From: Gemmobacter sp. 24YEA27
GTDB taxonomy: Bacteria > Pseudomonadota > Alphaproteobacteria > Rhodobacterales > Rhodobacteraceae
DNA length: 64,000 bases
Reading direction: 5' to 3'
Assembly: GCF_030052995.1 (NCBI RefSeq)
Contig: NZ_JASJPW010000001.1
Span: forward strand, 2,904,001-2,968,000
Below the pieces are notes generated by a model, which was given only the letters and a program-made list of their open reading frames with translations, was not told the origin of the DNA and did not search any database. How positions within the stretch are numbered: position 1 is the first letter of the stretch; the number at the start of each line of letters is the position of its first letter. Position numbers and translations under genes: made by a program. Positions 46,290-54,740 of this stretch are shown in pieces.

Positions 46290-46594
46290 ATTTACTGTTT
46301 TCTCGCGGCAGTGTCTCGCGTGGAAGTGAACACTCCCCGAACACAAACTTCTGAAAACGCAGCAAACATTCGGCTTGATTAATTCAGAGTATTTTAATAG
46401 GAAATACAAGTCCAGCTTTTCGCCAGATATGTCCGGGCGCGCCGCCCGATGTCATCCTGACTTTACGATCTGCGACTTGCCTGCCTTCCCACGCCCGCCC
46501 CAGTTTACCGCAACAGCGACCGTTTCCGCACAGGACCCGCATAAGCCGGGACTGCGCCCTGAGAAACGGCCCCCGACCGGAGCCACCTGCCCCG

Positions 46595-47221
46595 ATGTCT
46601 GAACATCTCGCCGATGCCGATGCCTTGCAGCTTGCCTCGCTGGGGCTCGATGCTTTCGAGACCGGGATGCTGGCCGTCACCCGCCATTTCATGACCGCCT
46701 TCGCGCGGCCTGAAAGCCAGGCCTGGCAAAGCGCCTATACGATTGCCGCCGAACGCTGGGGCCAGGCGCGCGGCCCGCAGATCGCGCATGGGCTTCTTGC
46801 GGTGATCCAGGCGCTGCGCCAGGCGCGGGACGAAGATTTCCACTATGCCAACCCGCTCTGCACCTCCTGCCGCGACCAGGTGACGCCGGAGGAGGCTGCC
46901 TTTTGCCTCATGCTGCATGCGATGCGCCGCGACCGCGCCGATCTTGCGCGCGGCCCGGTGCTTGAGGTCACCGGCGGCCGGATGGATCCGCTGCTGATCC
47001 AGGTAGCCCTGTCTTTCGCGGCGCGGTTCCCGGCAGAGGATGCGGAAAACACCGCCGCCGCAAAGGCCGCCGCAAAATCTGCCGCACAGGCTGAGGGCCT
47101 GAGCCTTATCCCGGTTGCCGCCGGCACCGCCTCACAACGCCCCTCACTGCGGCCCACAGAGCGACCGGACCATCGTCCGACCCATCCCCCTGCGGCACGG
47201 CACCTGCGCCTCGTGCATTGA
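46595..47221 (+). CDS. hypothetical protein (208 aa)
   Basis: An unrecognised cytosolic protein. The first 150 residues look globular and helical (DAFETGMLAVTRHFMTAFAR, LHAMRRDRADLARGP) with a CTSC pair at about 88-91 that could bind a metal. The last 55 residues are low-complexity Ala/Pro-rich (AAAKAAAKSAAQAEG). It has the feel of a conserved Rhodobacterales protein of unknown function. Confidence 0.6.
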   Translation: MSEHLADADALQLASLGLDAFETGMLAVTRHFMTAFARPESQAWQSAYTIAAERWGQARGPQIAHGLLAVIQALRQARDEDFHYANPLCTSCRDQVTPEEAAFCLMLHAMRRDRADLARGPVLEVTGGRMDPLLIQVALSFAARFPAEDAENTAAAKAAAKSAAQAEGLSLIPVAAGTASQRPSLRPTERPDHRPTHPPAARHLRLVH

Positions 47222-47356
47222 TCGAATAGTTGTCGCAACCTGTCGCGCCCCGGTGCGAATTTGCACGGTGACGCCGCCGGACTGAGCATAAACCCGGTCT
47301 TGCCCGGCGGAGAGTGAGCTCTTAGATCCGGAAAGACAAAAGCGAAGGATCCAGCG

Positions 47357-47659
47357 ATGTTGACATCATCGGCGCGTTTCGAGACCCCGAATGGCTCGAA
47401 ATATATGCAACAACTGTTCCGGCATTTCGCCCATAAGATCGAGGTCGAAGTGGATGCGCATCACGGTCGGGCCACGCTCGGCCCGGGACCTCTTGAGATG
47501 GAGGCCGATGCAGGCGGCCTCTCGGTGAAGGTCTCAGCGGAAGATGTGCGCGGCATTATCGAAGCGCGCTATATCGTCGACAAACATCTGGTGGTCTTTG
47601 CCTTCCGCGACGGCTTTTCCGGCTTTGCCTGGACGCTGGACGAGACGGCCCCTGCCTGA
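47357..47659 (+). CDS. DUF2218 family protein
   Basis: 100 residues. The pattern ARFETPNGSKYMQQLFRHFA, followed by HKIEVE and a one-domain beta-sandwich-like remainder, is characteristic of DUF2218, often found near iron-uptake genes. No such genes are adjacent here. An AAGGA site precedes the ATG. Function unknown. Confidence 0.85.
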   Translation: MLTSSARFETPNGSKYMQQLFRHFAHKIEVEVDAHHGRATLGPGPLEMEADAGGLSVKVSAEDVRGIIEARYIVDKHLVVFAFRDGFSGFAWTLDETAPA

Positions 47660-47737
47660 AACGGGGCCGCAACCTGCGGCGGGTCTTATCGGGTCAGGAT
47701 GCAGTGATCCCGCCACCGCAGATTTTGCCCTCCCATC

Positions 47738-48789
47738 GGTGTTGTAGCAAAACTCTTTCTGGGCAAGGATTCACGTTGCGAAGCCAGCGGGTCAGACCGT
47801 CAGCATGAGCAAGCCTGGCCCCACCCGCTACCGCATGACGAACTGGAAGTCCTGCAACGATGCGCTCAGGCGGCGCGGATCGCTGCTGATCTTGCAGGAC
47901 AGGGACATGGTTTGGCGCGCTCCGAGGGCCGGGGCAACGGTCGGCCGCCGGTGTTCAGTGATGCCGCCATCCAATTCTGCTTGATGGTGAAAGTCCTGTT
48001 CGGACTGCCGCTCCGACAAACGACCTGGATGCTGGGCAGCATCGTGCAGATGGCAGGGCTCGACTGGCCAGTGCCGGACTTTTCCACCCTGAACCGGGTG
48101 CAAAAGACCATCACGGTCCGGATCCCGGGCCGACGCGCGCCGGGCCCGCTGAACCTGCTGGTGGACAGCACCGAGATCAGGTTCCTGGGCGATGGCGGGT
48201 GGCTGGCGCGCAAGCACGGCACGCATCGCCGGCGCCAGTATCGCAAGGCCCATCTGGCAATGGATACGGCCACCGGTGACGTCTGCGCGGTGGAGTTCAC
48301 CTCCGGCGACAAGGGCGACAGTCCTGTTCTGCCGCACCTACTGGCGCAGATACCGCCCGGTGAACCGCTCGGCGCCGTAACCGGGGACGGCGCGTTCGAC
48401 AGGCGCCGGTGCCCCACGGCGATCCTGGAACGCGGTGGCACGGCGGTCATTCCCATCCGCAGGAACGGGCGACGATGGCGGGAGGATTGTCCCGCCGCCG
48501 TTGCACGCAACGAGATCCTCCGCGCGACCCAACGCCTGGGAAGCGCAGCCTGCAAACGCTGGTCCGGATATCACATCCGAAGCCGGATCGAGGCGAAGAT
48601 GAGATGCCTGAAAGCCCTCGGCGAACGGATCACATCACGAAATCCGGACCACCAGACAGCCGAAATCCACATCCGTGTCGCTCTTATGAACTGCTTCAAT
48701 GCCCTCGGTCAGGCCGAGATCGAACATATGGCATGAACTCAACGGGAAAGGGGCGAACCCGCTCTGACCCTGACTTTTGCAACAACGCC
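47738..48789 (+). mobile_element. IS5-family element (IS903-like)
   Basis: About 1.05 kb. Terminal inverted repeats GGTGTTGTAGCAAAA (left) and the complement GGCGTTGTTGCAAAA (right). One transposase gene, frameshifted. I could not see a matching 9-bp target duplication. A 40-bp spacer separates it from the next IS. Confidence 0.8.
47805..48736 (+). pseudogene. IS5-family transposase with N-terminal frameshift
   Basis: Starts MSKPGPTRYRMTNWKS, then shifts frame near 47915 (one base missing in the GCTCCGAGGGCC segment) into NGRPPVFSDAAIQFCLMVKV. DDE motifs: LLVDSTEIR, VTGDGAFDRRRC, and the catalytic Glu in RSRIEAKMRCLK. Without the frame repair only a protein from 47912 could be made. It is related to the fragment at 15385-15846. 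Confidence 0.8.
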
Positions 48790-48829
48790 GGTCATATCTC
48801 TGATGACACCAGATTAATGTCCTCGTCTA

Positions 48830-49681
48830 GGTCGTGTTGACAAATGGCGAAGCCATAGCCTGATGCAGGCAACGTCTACGAAGCCGAGGAAACTGTCTGC
48901 GGTTTTGTCATAGCGGGTTGCCAGTCTGCGGCTGTTTTTCAGTTGTTGAAGCAGCGCTCGACCATGTTGCGCAGGGTGTAAATGGTCATGTCGACAGTCT
49001 TGCGCACCCTTCGGTTCTTTCGCATCGGTATCATGGGCAGGGCGTTGCGGCTCTCGATGTCTTCCCGAATTTTATCAGAGTCATAGCCCCTGTCGGCGAC
49101 CAGAACTGCCGGTTGGGGCAGATTGTCAGCCATCACCAGATCGTAGCCGGTGTAGTCGGAATCCTGCCCGGGCGTGATCTCGGTCCTCATCGGGAGGCCC
49201 GCACCGTTGACCCGGAGATGGATTTTGGTCGAGAACCCACCTCTCGAACGGCCAGGAGCCTCTTGTCAGCAGTCCCCCTTTTGCGCCTGCCGCATGATCA
49301 TGGGCGCGGATCACAGTGCTATCAACCATCTGGAGCTTGTCTGGCGCGATCCCAGCGTGGTTCAGCGCGTCCAGGATGTCCTCCCACAGCCCTGCGAGCG
49401 TCCAGCGGCGGAACTGCCGGTAGACTGAGGACCACTTGCCTAACCCTTCGGGCAGGTCGCGCCAAGGCGCGCCGGTTCTTGCGACCCAGAAAATACCATT
49501 CAGAACAATACGATGATCCGCAGGATTCCGCCCATTCGGGTGTCGGACGCCACGAATGAAGCCCTCAAAGAAGGCCCACTCATCGTCGGATATCAGGTTG
49601 CGCGCCAAGCCCATCTCCCAAGTAGAGATGAGCTTGAATCATAGGACGCCTGCAAGCGGAATCCCTTTGGTCAACACGACC
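48830..49681 (-). mobile_element. IS5-family element (IS427-like)
   Basis: 852 bp. Perfect terminal repeats GGTCGTGTTGAC at both ends and TA on each outer side (48828-48829 and 49682-49683), the usual IS427-group target. Transposase frame is broken in two places. Related to the deleted copy at 26803. Confidence 0.85.
48841..49614 (-). pseudogene. IS427-like transposase in three frames
   Basis: First frame 49614-49126 (MGLARNLISDDEWAFFEGFI … VDSTVIRAHDHAAGAKGG). The second, from about 49190, covers RTEITPGQDSDYTGYDLV and VADRGYDSDKIRED. After NMVERCFNN one G is missing at about 48940 compared with the 26803 copy, shifting the C-terminal RRLATRYDK part into a third frame. The first change of frame may be the programmed shift known in this IS group; the second looks like a mutation or error. 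Confidence 0.75.
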
Positions 49682-49683
49682 TA

Positions 49684-50092
49684 AGAAGCGTTTCCGGATC
49701 AGAAGCCGCAGGCAACCGGTACGTGTCATCCCGGTGTCGTCCGAGCGGGAGCATCCAGGACCATGTGCCGCAGGCGCCTTTTTTGGGCCCGCCTGAGGCC
49801 AGAGGGCCATAACGGGCACAGCCATTTTCACCGAAAAGGGCAACCGCGATGCGGTCGTACAGATCACGGAACGGGGTCCGGACGATCAGGGAGACCCCGG
49901 CATGGCTGCCCCGCGCGCTTAAACGCTCAGTCGGGGACGTGGCAGCGGAGGCCACGCCCCTGCCGGAGGCATCGCGGCGAAAGGCTTATCTTCTGGCGTC
50001 CACTGCTGCCACCAGCCCAGGCGAAAACCCTTCCAATCCCCTCCACCTGGCCGCGTGAAGAACTGCCTGCGCCTGGCTCGGTCGAAGGTCTG
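49684..50092. other. 409-bp gap
   Basis: No supported gene. Open frames are shadow-like, and no repeats or RNA genes were recognised. Confidence 0.4.
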
Positions 50093-51109
50093 TCACGCAG
50101 GCAGCCGGGTGACCTGCTCCAGCGCCTCCAGCACGACATCAACCCCTGCGCCCTCACGGCTCGCTTTGGTTGACAGCACCTGACGCCAGCCCCGCGCGCC
50201 GGGCAGGCCGTGAAACAGCCCCAGCATATGGCGGGTGACCTGATGCAGCCGCCCGCCATCAGCCATATGTGCGTCGATATAGGGAAGCATCTGGCGCACC
50301 ACCGCGTCGCGCGACAGCAGCCGCTCCTCACCCCAGAGCCGATCCGCCCCGATCAGCACATGGCCGGGATCGTGGTAAGCCGCCCGACCGGTCATCACCC
50401 CATCAAGCCCCTGATCAAGCAAGGTTTTAGCGGCTGTGAGATCGGCGACTCCTCCGTTGAGGCAGATGGTCAGGTCCGGGAAACGGGCCTTCATCCGCAA
50501 GACGAGGTCATAATTCAAAGGCGGGATCTCGCGATTCTCTTTCGGCGAGAGGCCCTGCAACCAGGCCTTGCGCGCATGGATGATGAAATGCGTGATCCCG
50601 GCCCTGGCGAGGCGCTCGATAAAGGCAGGCAGCACCGCCTCTTCGTCCTGATCATCGACCCCGATCCGGCATTTCACCGTCACCGGCACATCCGCCTCGG
50701 CCTGCATCGCGGTCACACATTCCGCAACGAGATCGGGATCCTTCATCAGCACCGCGCCGAAACAGCCCGACTGCACCCGGTCGGAAGGGCAGCCACAATT
50801 CAGGTTCACCTCATCATAGCCCCAGGGGCGCGCGATCCGCACCGCCTCGCCCAGTTCGCGCGGGTCAGAGCCGCCGAGCTGCAGCGCCACCGGATGCTCT
50901 TCGCCGGAAAAATCCAGCAGCCGCGCTTTGGGCCCGTGAAGGATCGCAGGCGCAGTCACCATCTCAGTATAGAGCATGGCGCGACGGCTCATGACCCTGT
51001 GAAAATAACGACAATTTCTGTCAGTCCAGTCCATCATCGGGGCAACGGAAAGCCGTTGACTGCCGTAAGCACCTTGATTTTGGTCAGTTATCTTCATTTT
51101 CGCGGTCAT
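50093..51109 (-). CDS. dusA: tRNA-dihydrouridine synthase A
   Basis: Flavoenzyme that reduces U20/U20a in the tRNA D-loop. 338 residues. FMN barrel start SVAPMMDWTDRNCRYFHRVM, the catalytic Cys in SGCFGAVLM (C116), VNLNCGCPSD, HARKAWLQGLSPKENR (DusA-specific), and a C-terminal helical tRNA-binding domain. The start is either 51109 or the ATG four codons later. Complete. Confidence 0.95.
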   Translation of the reverse strand: MTAKMKITDQNQGAYGSQRLSVAPMMDWTDRNCRYFHRVMSRRAMLYTEMVTAPAILHGPKARLLDFSGEEHPVALQLGGSDPRELGEAVRIARPWGYDEVNLNCGCPSDRVQSGCFGAVLMKDPDLVAECVTAMQAEADVPVTVKCRIGVDDQDEEAVLPAFIERLARAGITHFIIHARKAWLQGLSPKENREIPPLNYDLVLRMKARFPDLTICLNGGVADLTAAKTLLDQGLDGVMTGRAAYHDPGHVLIGADRLWGEERLLSRDAVVRQMLPYIDAHMADGGRLHQVTRHMLGLFHGLPGARGWRQVLSTKASREGAGVDVVLEALEQVTRLPA

Positions 51110-51193
51110 ACGAGCTTACACATTCTGGCAGATTTTCGACCATCTCTGAATGTTGCATGTCTCCGGGCCCTGCGGGCTGGTGAAGTGTCATAC

Positions 51194-51370
51194 ATGTCAA
51201 CGACAGATGGACGGACCGTAACGGACGGCACGAGCGCGTTCATAACGCAGATCGTGCGCAGGGGCCACGGGTTCCAGGAATTGCGATCTTTCGACCGCGA
51301 AAAGACCGCGAAAGCCTGGGCAAGGCAGCGCGAGGCCAACATTGACGCGATGGATGCGGAAAGCCAGAGG
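51194..51370 (+). pseudogene. N-terminal fragment of a tyrosine recombinase (integrase)
   Basis: ATG at 51194 opens a frame with TSAFITQIVRRGHGFQELRS, then FDREKTAKAWARQREANID. This is the pattern of the arm-binding N-terminus of phage/island integrases. No core or catalytic domain follows; the sequence passes into remnants of another recombinase. Clearly a relic. Confidence 0.5.
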
Positions 51371-51540
51371 CCGAAGCCGCCCAGGTCGCCGACGCGGCTG
51401 ACCGGCAGGCCGCATCCATCTTCTTGCCCGTGTGCTTCTTGCCCGTGTGCTTCTTGCCCATGTGCCGCGCCGATACCTCGCGGGCTGCCATCGCGGATGC
51501 CCTGAACGCTGCCAGGGTGTCACCCCGCATCAGCGGGTGA
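51366..51540 (+). pseudogene. C-terminal fragment of a serine recombinase with tandem repeat
   Basis: In another frame EAEAAQVADAADRQAASIFL is followed, after a repeat, by TSRAAIADALNAARVSPRIS and a stop. It resembles the end of large resolvase-type recombinases (…ADRQAA…SLRAIADALNARG…). Between them a 15-bp unit (TGCTTCTTGCCCGTG) is repeated about three times at 51420-51465. Decayed. Confidence 0.4.
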
Positions 51541-52171
51541 TGATATCGCGTTTTTATGTTTGCCCCCGTTCTGGAAGGCTGCTGATTAAGTCCTGCGCCT
51601 GGAATGTCGGTCTCGCATGTGAGGCAATTTGCGCCCTGGTCTGCCGGGTCTGCGCGCGGCTCGGCATGGTCTGGCCTGGCCGGTTCCCCTCAGGCGCGAG
51701 GCAGTTTGGGCAGTCTTGCGAGATTTCCGGTCGCCGGCGGCAGCCGCCCGGTCGATCGGTCAGCCAGCTTCGGTTTTCCATCAGCGCATGACCAACGAAG
51801 CATAGCATGGCCCAGGTGCCCGGCGACAATCTGTAAAGCCGCACGTCGGGGTCGGTGGTCGGGGGATCGGTCGCATTCGAACGTCACGCGCCCCGGATGT
51901 CGGTCTCAGCATTCAGGGGGCTAGGCTTTGGGTTCGGCAGCGGGCGGGGTCGGGCCTGGTCACGACAGACCATTAACCCCCTGGATTCGCCGAGGGAAAC
52001 CCGCTTGCCGGCGGTTTCTGCAACAACACGCATCACCGCTCTCCTGGGTGGAGCATCGCAGCCCCCCCTGCACAGAGATGCCGTCGGGGCGCAGTCACAT
52101 CGCCACAGCACATTTCCAGCCGCACTGGCAGCAGGGATATTTGTGCCGTCGGGGCGCAGCCGAGGCAGATC
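51541..52171. other. gap without recognisable genes
   Basis: About 630 bp upstream of the sugar locus promoter region with no convincing frame. The composition and the preceding recombinase relics suggest old inserted DNA. Confidence 0.35.
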
Positions 52172-52197
52172 TGACATTTTTCAGTTGTGTCTTGACA
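52172..52197 (+). promoter_or_regulatory. operator/promoter candidate of the dhaKL operon
   Basis: TGACATTTTTCA (52172-52183; one base from the perfect palindrome at 56873) and, 20 bp on, TGTC-TT-GACA (52188-52197), a perfect short inverted repeat that includes a TTGACA -35 hexamer at 52192. It lies 160 bp before the first kinase gene. Probably bound by one of the two SorC-type regulators. Confidence 0.5.
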
Positions 52198-52354
52198 AAA
52201 ATCAACCGGCGCGAAAAAACAGGCGCAGGACGGGGCCGGCAGCTTTGCAGCCCGCCGTCCGGAGGAGACCAGCTCAGTCCGAAATCCGGCCAGATCGCGC
52301 AGCCTGCGCGGGGCATGGAGACGGCCTGGCTGCGAACGGAAAACGGGATCAGAT

Positions 52355-54085
52355 ATGCAACGCTTCCTCAATAACCCCGACGATATCGTCGATGAAACTG
52401 TCGCGGGATTTGTCCGTGCGCATCGCGATCTTGTGCGGCTTGATCCCGACAATCCGCGTGTGGTCGTCTCGACGGCGGCACCGCAGCCGGGCCGGGTCGG
52501 CATCGTGACCGGCGGGGGGTCGGGGCATGAGCCGGCCTTTATCGGCTATACCGGCCGCAATATGGTCGATGCGGTGGCGGTGGGAGAGCTGTTTTCCTCG
52601 CCGACCGCCAAAAGCTTTGCCGATGCGATCCGCGCAGCCGATGGCGGCGCCGGGGTCGCGGTGCTCTACGGCAACTATGCCGGCGACAATATGAATGTGC
52701 GCATGGCGAAAGAGATGGTGACCCCCGACGGGATCGAGGTCGCCACAGTCGTCGCCAATGACGATGTCTGCTCGGCCCCGCTGGCCGAGCGCGAGCGCCG
52801 GCGCGGCGTCGCGGGCGAGATCTTCATGTGGAAGATCGGCGGCGCGAAGGCAGCCAAAGGCGGTTCTCTGGCCGAGGTAATCCAGGCCGCGCAAAAGGCG
52901 ATTGATGCCTGTCGGTCGGTCGGTGTCGGCCTTGGGCCCTGCACCCTGCCCGCCGTGGGCCATCCGAATTTCAAAATCGAGCCCGGCACGATGGAGGTCG
53001 GGATCGGCCATCACGGCGAGCCCGGCGTCCGGGTCGAAGCACTGAAAACCGCCGATGCGGTGGCGGATGACATGCTGGACATCGTGCTGGGTGATCACGG
53101 GCTGCAGGAGGGCGCCGAGGTTTCGGTGCTGCTTTCGGGCCTTGGCGCAACGCCGATCAACGAGCTTTATGTGCTTTATGACCGGATCGAGAGCCAGCTG
53201 GATGCCAAGGGCATTCATGTTCACAAGGCTTTCGTCGGCAATTACTTCACCTCGCTTGAGATGGTCGGCGCGACGCTGACCGTGATGGCGCTGGATGCCG
53301 AGCTGAAAGAACTCCTCGATCTTGCAGCCGAGGCGCCTGGCATGGCCACGGGTGCGGTGGCAGCGCCGAAAAACGCAGGGGTGGCCCATGGCCGCCATGC
53401 CGCCAGCGCGGCTGCGACCGCCACCACGATTGCAAAGAATGTCACCCTCACCGGCGCATCTGTGCCGGTGGCGGGCAGCGCCGGGATTGTCCGCGAGATC
53501 GCCGCCGTGATCGTCGCCAATAAGGCGCATCTGTCAGAAATCGACGGGCTGATCGGCGATGGCGACCACGGGATCAATATGGCCAAGGGCTTTGGCCGCG
53601 CCGCAGACCGGATCCCGGCGGATGCCAGCCTCGATCAGGCGCTGCGGATCCTCTCGGATGTGCTGATGAGCGAGATCGGCGGCTCGATGGGCCCGCTTTA
53701 TGGCTTCATGTTCCAGGGGATGGCCGATGAAGTCGCAGGCCGCCCGGGTCTTGATGCCGATGGTTTCGCCGATGTGATGAACGCGGCCCTGGCGGGGGTG
53801 CGCAAGACCGGCTCGGCCCAGGTGGGTGACAAGACACTGATCGATTGCCTGGTGCCTGCGGTCGAGGCCTTTGATGCGGCGAAAGCTGAGGGCCTTGCCG
53901 CTGCACTGACGGCGATGTCTGAGGCCGCAGTCAAAGGCCGCGACTCGACCGTTGATCTGGTGGCAAAGATCGGCCGCGCCAGCCGGCTTGGGGAACGCTC
54001 GCGCGGGGTGCCGGATGCCGGCGCGACGTCCTGCTGCCTGATCCTGACCACCCTGGCGGATGCCGCCCTGAAGCGGCTGGCCTGA
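52355..54085 (+). CDS. DhaK-DhaL fusion kinase (dihydroxyacetone kinase family)
   Basis: 576 residues. Residues 1-325 form a DhaK domain: GGGSGHEP with H58, NYAGDNMN with D111, and the covalent substrate His H220 in GHHGEPG (E. coli DhaK H56, D109, H218). Ala-rich linker 330-370. Residues 375-576 form a DhaL ATP domain with IGDGDHGIN (D402, D404). This ATP-dependent architecture phosphorylates dihydroxyacetone; close relatives act on erythrulose or other short ketoses, and the sugar locus here suggests that kind of substrate. First gene of a three-gene operon; one base separates it from the free DhaL gene. Confidence 0.9.
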   Translation: MQRFLNNPDDIVDETVAGFVRAHRDLVRLDPDNPRVVVSTAAPQPGRVGIVTGGGSGHEPAFIGYTGRNMVDAVAVGELFSSPTAKSFADAIRAADGGAGVAVLYGNYAGDNMNVRMAKEMVTPDGIEVATVVANDDVCSAPLAERERRRGVAGEIFMWKIGGAKAAKGGSLAEVIQAAQKAIDACRSVGVGLGPCTLPAVGHPNFKIEPGTMEVGIGHHGEPGVRVEALKTADAVADDMLDIVLGDHGLQEGAEVSVLLSGLGATPINELYVLYDRIESQLDAKGIHVHKAFVGNYFTSLEMVGATLTVMALDAELKELLDLAAEAPGMATGAVAAPKNAGVAHGRHAASAAATATTIAKNVTLTGASVPVAGSAGIVREIAAVIVANKAHLSEIDGLIGDGDHGINMAKGFGRAADRIPADASLDQALRILSDVLMSEIGGSMGPLYGFMFQGMADEVAGRPGLDADGFADVMNAALAGVRKTGSAQVGDKTLIDCLVPAVEAFDAAKAEGLAAALTAMSEAAVKGRDSTVDLVAKIGRASRLGERSRGVPDAGATSCCLILTTLADAALKRLA

Positions 54086-54086
54086 C

Positions 54087-54740
54087 ATGACCGGTCTGAG
54101 CGCCGCAGATGTGACCGACCTGTTCCGCACCGTCTCGTTGCGGATCGGCGAGGCACGCGCGGCGCTTGGCGCACTTGACGGCGCCATCGGCGATGGAGAC
54201 CACGGCAATTCCATGGCCGAAGGCTTTGCCGCCCTGACCCGGGCGCTCGTCACCGCAACCCGCGAGGGCAAGGGCGCGGGCGACCTTTTCCCCGTAGCCG
54301 CCGAGAGCTTTCTCGATGCGGTGGGCGCCACCACCGGGCCGCTTTACGCCTCGGCCTTCCTCAGCGCCGGGCAGCTGTTCAGCGGCATGGACAGCATTCC
54401 TGCCGCGCGCATCCCCGAACTGGTCACCGCCTTCGATGAAGGCATCGCAAGGCGCGGCAAGGCGAGCGTCGGCGACAAGACCATGCTCGACGCCTGGCGG
54501 CCTGCTGCGCGTGCAGTTGCCGCCGCCGGCCCCGACCCGCTGGACGCGCTCGCCGCCGCCGAAGCCGCCGCAAGCGAGGGCCGCGATGCCACCCGCGCCA
54601 TGGTTGCAGCCCTTGGCCGTGCCGCGCGGCTGGGCAGCCGGACGCTGGGCCATATCGACCCGGGCGCGGCCTCGGCCGTGATCATCATCCAGGGGCTGCG
54701 CGAAGGCCTTCAGGCCCATCTTGCGCGGGGGGGCAGCTGA
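54087..54740 (+). CDS. free-standing DhaL subunit
   Basis: 217 residues, the ADP/ATP-binding DAK2 domain only. IGDGDHGNSMAEGF (Asp ligands D36, D38), TTGPLYASAF, GKASVGDKTMLD, and SRTLGHIDPGAAS are all present, so it looks active. It starts one base after the fusion kinase and its stop overlaps the start of the SorC-DhaK gene (TGATG). The only DhaK protein in the operon without its own DhaL is the SorC-DhaK fusion, so the two probably pair. Confidence 0.9.
   Translation: MTGLSAADVTDLFRTVSLRIGEARAALGALDGAIGDGDHGNSMAEGFAALTRALVTATREGKGAGDLFPVAAESFLDAVGATTGPLYASAFLSAGQLFSGMDSIPAARIPELVTAFDEGIARRGKASVGDKTMLDAWRPAARAVAAAGPDPLDALAAAEAAASEGRDATRAMVAALGRAARLGSRTLGHIDPGAASAVIIIQGLREGLQAHLARGGS

Noticed and set aside
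47729..48798. 9-bp target duplication around the IS903-like element
   Set aside because: Flanking nine-base stretches do not match, so no duplication is claimed.
49763..50173. 136-codon plus-strand frame
   Set aside because: Shadow-like composition, partly antisense to dusA, and no start site.
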